From assembly GCF_000321225.1 (NCBI RefSeq), contig NW_004451665.1, positions 205,922-269,921 on the forward strand: DNA of 64,000 bases, written 5' to 3'. Positions 60,385 to 64,000 of the stretch are shown here, piece by piece (position 1 is the first letter of the stretch; the number at the start of each line of letters is the position of its first letter). Source of the DNA: Odobenus rosmarus divergens (Eukaryota > Chordata > Mammalia > Carnivora > Odobenidae). Position numbers and translations under genes: made by a program. Under the pieces are notes generated by a model that was not told where the DNA came from, did no database searches, and was given only the letters and a program-made list of their open reading frames with translations.

Positions 60385-60500
60385 CATTCAGCAAACATTT
60401 GCTGAACACATTCTGCATGTCTAGGGATGAGCACAGTCCTGTACTCAATGAACCAGGCAGCAGCCTGTAAACAAGTCTCTACAGTGCCATGGGAGAGACA
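60385..60500 (+). repeat. L2-like fragment
   Basis: CATTCAGCAAACATTTGCTG, AACACATTCTGCATGTCTAG and ACTCAATGAACCAGGCAGCA match a common L2 3' order. Confidence 0.5.
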
Positions 60501-60647
60501 TGTGGACAGGGCGAAGGGTCGGCCCACCCAGCAGAGAAGGGAGCAGAGTGAAAAGCAGGAACAGCGTCCCAGCAGCGATGCCTGGGCCAGCGCGTGGAGG
60601 AGGGAAGAATCTGGCCAAGGGAATAATTTGTATAAAAGCACACAGGA

Positions 60648-60850
60648 GGGCGCCTGGATGGCTCAGTTGGTTAAGCGACTGCCTTCGGCTCAGGTCATGA
60701 TCCTGGAGTCCCGGGATCGAGTTCCCACATCAGGCTCCCTGATCAGCAGGGAGTCTGCTTCTCCCTCTGACCCTCCCCCCTCTTGTGCTCTCTCTCCTCA
60801 TTCTCTCTCTCTCAAATAAGTAAGTAAAATCTTAAAAAAAAAAAAAAAAT
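60648..60850 (+). mobile_element. SINEC, full length
   Basis: Second-subfamily body (GATCCTGGAGTCCCGGGATC), tail with AAATAAGTAAGTAAAATC. Exact 11-bp duplication AGCACACAGGA at 60637-60647 and 60851-60861. Confidence 0.97.
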
Positions 60851-61560
60851 AGCACACAGGAATGGCCCAACAGGGCATGCACAGTGGGAGTTCAGAGCTA
60901 AAGGGCCTCATAAGCCATGCCACCCAGCATCCCCAGACCCCTTCAACTTCCTTGCTGTCCACCTCAACAGCTCCCTGTATGGCCACACTCTCAGGGTGGG
61001 TGTATGCCTACACTGGGTCAACCATCAAGCAACCATCCAATCTCTACCCCCCGCCCCCCAGCCTATCCCTTTGTTCCCGAGTCACACAGCCAGGCCACAC
61101 CTGCCGTCCACTAGGGTTCCTCCCAGGCACTTGGCAGGCCTTGCTCTTGCTCAGCCACTCGTGCCCAGCCCATCCATGGCAGCTGTGCCAAATAGTTTCC
61201 ATCTTCCTCAGAGCCACAAGCATGCTCAGTAGAGGACTCCCACCTCCTCTGTTCCTGGGCATGACTGGCCAAGTCCAGCTCCCGTAGCAACCCTTCTGTC
61301 CACCTGTCCCAAGTTCCTTCCTAAATAGCCCAGGCCAAGCTGTGGCTCTATCTGCTCGCAAGTACAAAAGAAAGTAAAAAGACTCCATTAAGAAACAAAA
61401 ACCACAGTCATCGACCAATGCAGGCTGTTGCCCACGCATCTGACCAGACTCTGAAACAAGCACAACTAAGTGGGATAAGGTACGGGGATATATTCCATAG
61501 GCCAAAAAGCACTACGTAAGTATTAGCTACTCCACAGCTGTCGTCTGAATAAAGGACTAC

Positions 61561-61638
61561 AAATCAATGTAAATCTGATGTTGAAGAGACAAAGAGATTT
61601 GTTTTGATAAATCAATGAATCTGATGTTGAAGAGACAA
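61561..61638 (+). repeat. Direct repeat of about 30 bp (48-bp period)
   Basis: AATCTGATGTTGAAGAGACA is repeated, with AAATCAATG just before each copy (61561-61592 and 61609-61638). The copies differ by a 2-bp indel. Confidence 0.9.
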
Positions 61639-61869
61639 TCTAAAAGCGGTGCAAAATCCACAGTCTCTTCAGGCATGTGAACCAAGAATGCAGCCTAGAA
61701 TCTGTTGAGAGCCTTTTAAAACAATCCCGAGGCCCCTGCAAGACTAGACTCTGGTCCCTGCTGGGCTCCGACACACACAGCCGACTCAAGCAGCACAAAA
61801 TCATGGCAGCGCCATTTATTTCTGAAATAAATGTCCTAAAGTATGCCAATATATTTAATATAAAATCCA

Positions 61870-62065
61870 GGGGCGCCTGGGTGGCTCAGTCGTTAGGCGT
61901 CTGCCTTCAGCTCAGATCATGATCCCAGGGTCCTGGGTTAGAGCCCCACATCGGGCTCCCTGCTCAGTGGGAAGCCTGCTTCTCCCTCTCCCGCTCCCCC
62001 TGCTTGTGTTTCCTCTCTCACTGTGTCTCTGTCAAATAAATAAATAAAATCTTAAAAAGAGAAAG
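61870..62065 (+). mobile_element. SINEC, full length
   Basis: Head GGGGCGCCTGGGTGGCTCAG. Target-site duplication ATTTAATATAAAATCCA / ATTTAATATACAATCCA at 61853-61869 and 62066-62082. It ends just before the 45-bp minisatellite. Confidence 0.97.
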
Positions 62066-62093
62066 ATTTAATATACAATCCATGTACAAGACA

Positions 62094-62318
62094 GTTACCA
62101 TGTATTACATACAGCATACTGGATGTGTATGGGTGACAGTTACCGTGTACTACATACAGCATACTGGATGTGTATGGGTGACAGTTACCGTGTACTACAT
62201 ACAGCATACTGGATGTGTATGGGTGACAGTTACCGTGTATTACATACAGCATACTGGATGTGTATGGGTGACAGTTACCGTGTATTACATACAGCATACT
62301 GGATGTGTATGGGTGTGT
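62094..62318 (+). repeat. Minisatellite (VNTR), five 45-bp copies
   Basis: Five consecutive 45-bp units, each starting GTTACC(A/G)TGTA(C/T)TACA and continuing TACAGCATACTGGATGTG. Copies differ at only two or three positions: unit 1 has A where the others have G, and units 2-3 have C where units 1, 4 and 5 have T. The last unit ends in TGGGTGTG instead of TGGGTGACA. Because 45 is a multiple of 3 and the unit lacks stops in several frames, it produces spurious repetitive open frames on both strands. Confidence 0.97.
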
Positions 62319-63049
62319 ATTCTAGTTCTATTTCCATGCTCTATGTGCCATTACAAGCTGTCAGCCAATGAAAAGAAGCTGATCACACCCTCAGCCAACT
62401 GCGGACACGGGCCCACCACAAAACACCCACAGCGGCCTCTAGGACACCATCCTGTGTCAGTCATATTCTAGAACATGTCTTGTTTACTCTGTGAAAGCCT
62501 CTCTGTCTGCCATTTATTTATTTATGTTTTTATTTGTTCCGGTCAACAGTTTTGCCACACAGTGGCCAAGAGATGGTATGTAACTGGTGTCGGACCTGCC
62601 ACGAAGACATAAAGGAAAAGTGTGACCCAGGATTATACAATTCAAGTGTTAAAGACTGTCCAGCCAGTGAAGAGGAGTCCACTTCCAGACCTGGGAACAC
62701 CAATCATCGGAAATATTCTACAGAATGGCAAGAAGATAAAAATCTTTCTTCCTAGTTCACCTCTGCCCCATCCACTAAGCAGAGCTACCAAGTTCTCTCC
62801 CAGTGCAGTGAGTGAAGGGTTGTGCCTAGAGCTTGCCGAGTACAAATCCCATTACTTAGCTCTTCCACGTATATCAGAGGCAAGCGTGAGGAATTCCTGA
62901 TGACATGAGGAACCTTCTCCACTGAGACTCTGCTCTTCCGACCCCATAAAACTTGTTATGTGGCCACTACAGCAGAGCTTCCCAAAACTCATGCCCAGAA
63001 CTGAGAGTGACATATGACAGAGAACTCTAGACAGTTAACCTTTGAGGGG

Positions 63050-63170
63050 AACCCAGATACGATCTCATTTTATGCAAGAAACAAATGAAGCCCAGGGCGG
63101 GGAGGTTGTTCTAAGGTTGGTGGCAAGTCAGGGCCTGCAGGTGGCCAGGGTGAGGAGACCTGGCTCCTCG
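63050..63170 (-). repeat. MIR-like fragment (reverse)
   Basis: ACCCAGATACGATCTCATTT, GCAAGAAACAAATGAAGCCC. Degenerate. Confidence 0.45.
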
Positions 63171-64000
63171 GTGATGGGCTCGCACTTTAAACCCAGAAAC
63201 TGAAGGACAGAGATGTTGTCTGCATTCTGGCTAGCATTCTACTTACAAGGAGGTTACAAGAATAATTTTAAGAGGAAAAAAGGGATTATTAGAAGAAACA
63301 AACTGCCCATCACAAAGCTCATAAAATGGGAATGGTTTAGATTAAATTCACATCCTTATTAAAGTGTTAGGTTGGTGTGTTGGCTTGGTCGTGTTTGTGC
63401 AAAGTTCCTTTCCTGTAACCTTTCTAGTTACTTTGGAAGGTACCATGGCTCAAACACTAACAACTGTGGTTCGTGAAAATGGTGACTTCTGTCATCCAGT
63501 TTTAGGTTTTGGTCTTATTGTAAAAAGGAGAAAAAAAACTGAAAAATGTTCCGCTCCTTCAAGTTCAATAGTTCAATCTGAAAGAAGGAAAAAAAAGGGG
63601 GGGGAGCTATTTAAGAGAAAATATAATTAGATTTGTATAAATGTTCCCAACATGGTAATTTTATGAGCAAACCATATTATGCAGAGTACATATGTTTCAA
63701 AACTAATATAATGACTTGGTATTTGTAAAGAATGCTCCAAAAATTACATTATTGCTCTCTTTCCTTCCTCTCATTTAAAAACACACAAATCTCTTTAAGG
63801 AAAAAATATTTGTTTTCACTACTCCACTGCTCCAAATATTTTTCTCCCTATCATTTTAAATTTAATTTCCATTATTTATAAAGGAGGATACCAAAATGAT
63901 GTTTTGCTGAACCTCCAGATCCCCTGATTTTTCAAGAATAGGTTTTAAACGGATACTCCAAGTCATGGGTTATGAAACCAAAAGCCTGAGAGGGCCAAGC

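Larger units (their letters stand above)
25710..64000 (-). other. SORBS1 5' intron / upstream region, no recognised exon
   Basis: Over 38 kb upstream of the start-codon exon. It holds 15 SINEs, an MLT1 LTR, L1 remnants, hAT and MIR elements and a minisatellite. I could not identify a non-coding first exon or promoter. Assigning all of it to a SORBS1 5' intron is inferred from the acceptor at 25710 and from the known large size of the gene. About 28140-29500, 29600-31200, 32050-33430, 39180-41790 and 52620-54290 contain nothing I recognise. Confidence 0.6.

Noticed and set aside
62052..62471. Repetitive proteins on both strands in the 45-bp array
   Set aside because: A 45-bp period without stops gives open frames in several phases; there is no promoter, splice or conservation evidence.
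63364..63630. A mariner/MADE1-type element starting TTAGGTTGGTG
   Set aside because: Only the first dozen bases resemble it; no inverted end was found.
1..64000. A novel multi-gene system
   Set aside because: Everything outside SORBS1 exons is explained by common carnivore repeats or is featureless intron.

Overview
This is mammalian nuclear DNA from an arctoid carnivoran (bear, pinniped, mustelid or a close relative; not a dog or a cat). The main evidence is 21 copies of the tRNA-derived carnivore SINE (SINEC/CAN-SINE) in the arctoid form, with a head reading GCGCCTGGGTGGCTCAGT, a CT-rich body and an AATAAATAAAATCTT tail. Most have clear target-site duplications. There is no bacterial-style gene organisation, and almost every open reading frame is chance intronic sequence.

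The gene is SORBS1 (CAP/ponsin, sorbin and SH3 domain-containing protein 1), on the minus strand. Seven coding exons can be read from right to left: start-codon exon 25655-25709, then 21111-21179, 18022-18117, 15870-15998, 6604-6630, 6370-6482 and 1-141. The last one runs off the left edge. Each has consensus splice sites and the reading frame is continuous, giving the first 195 residues (MSSECDVGASK... to ...GPPGPATA). The SoHo and SH3 domains lie beyond the left edge. Four internal exons or junctions are in phase 1, so exons can be skipped without breaking the frame.

Layout: 1-6.5 kb holds exons 7, 6 and 5, plus a GC/CpG-rich intronic block (about 840-1440) with a 321-codon open frame that could hide an unannotated cassette exon. 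6.6-25.7 kb holds exons 4 to 1 separated by introns. 25.7-64 kb is upstream intron/5' region with no recognisable exon. It contains SINEs, old MIR and L2-like elements, hAT (MER5A-like) elements, L1 remnants, one MaLR LTR (a second lies in the intron before exon 7) and a five-copy 45-bp minisatellite (62094-62318).

I found no CRISPR array, no operon, no RNA gene I can support, and no convincing new biological system. The items most worth checking are the candidate cassette exon, two SINEs whose tails were replaced by other sequence (a TA tract, and a 12-bp-arm hairpin), and the 45-bp VNTR. Repeat family names and SORBS1 identity rest on recognition of sequence, not on a search.
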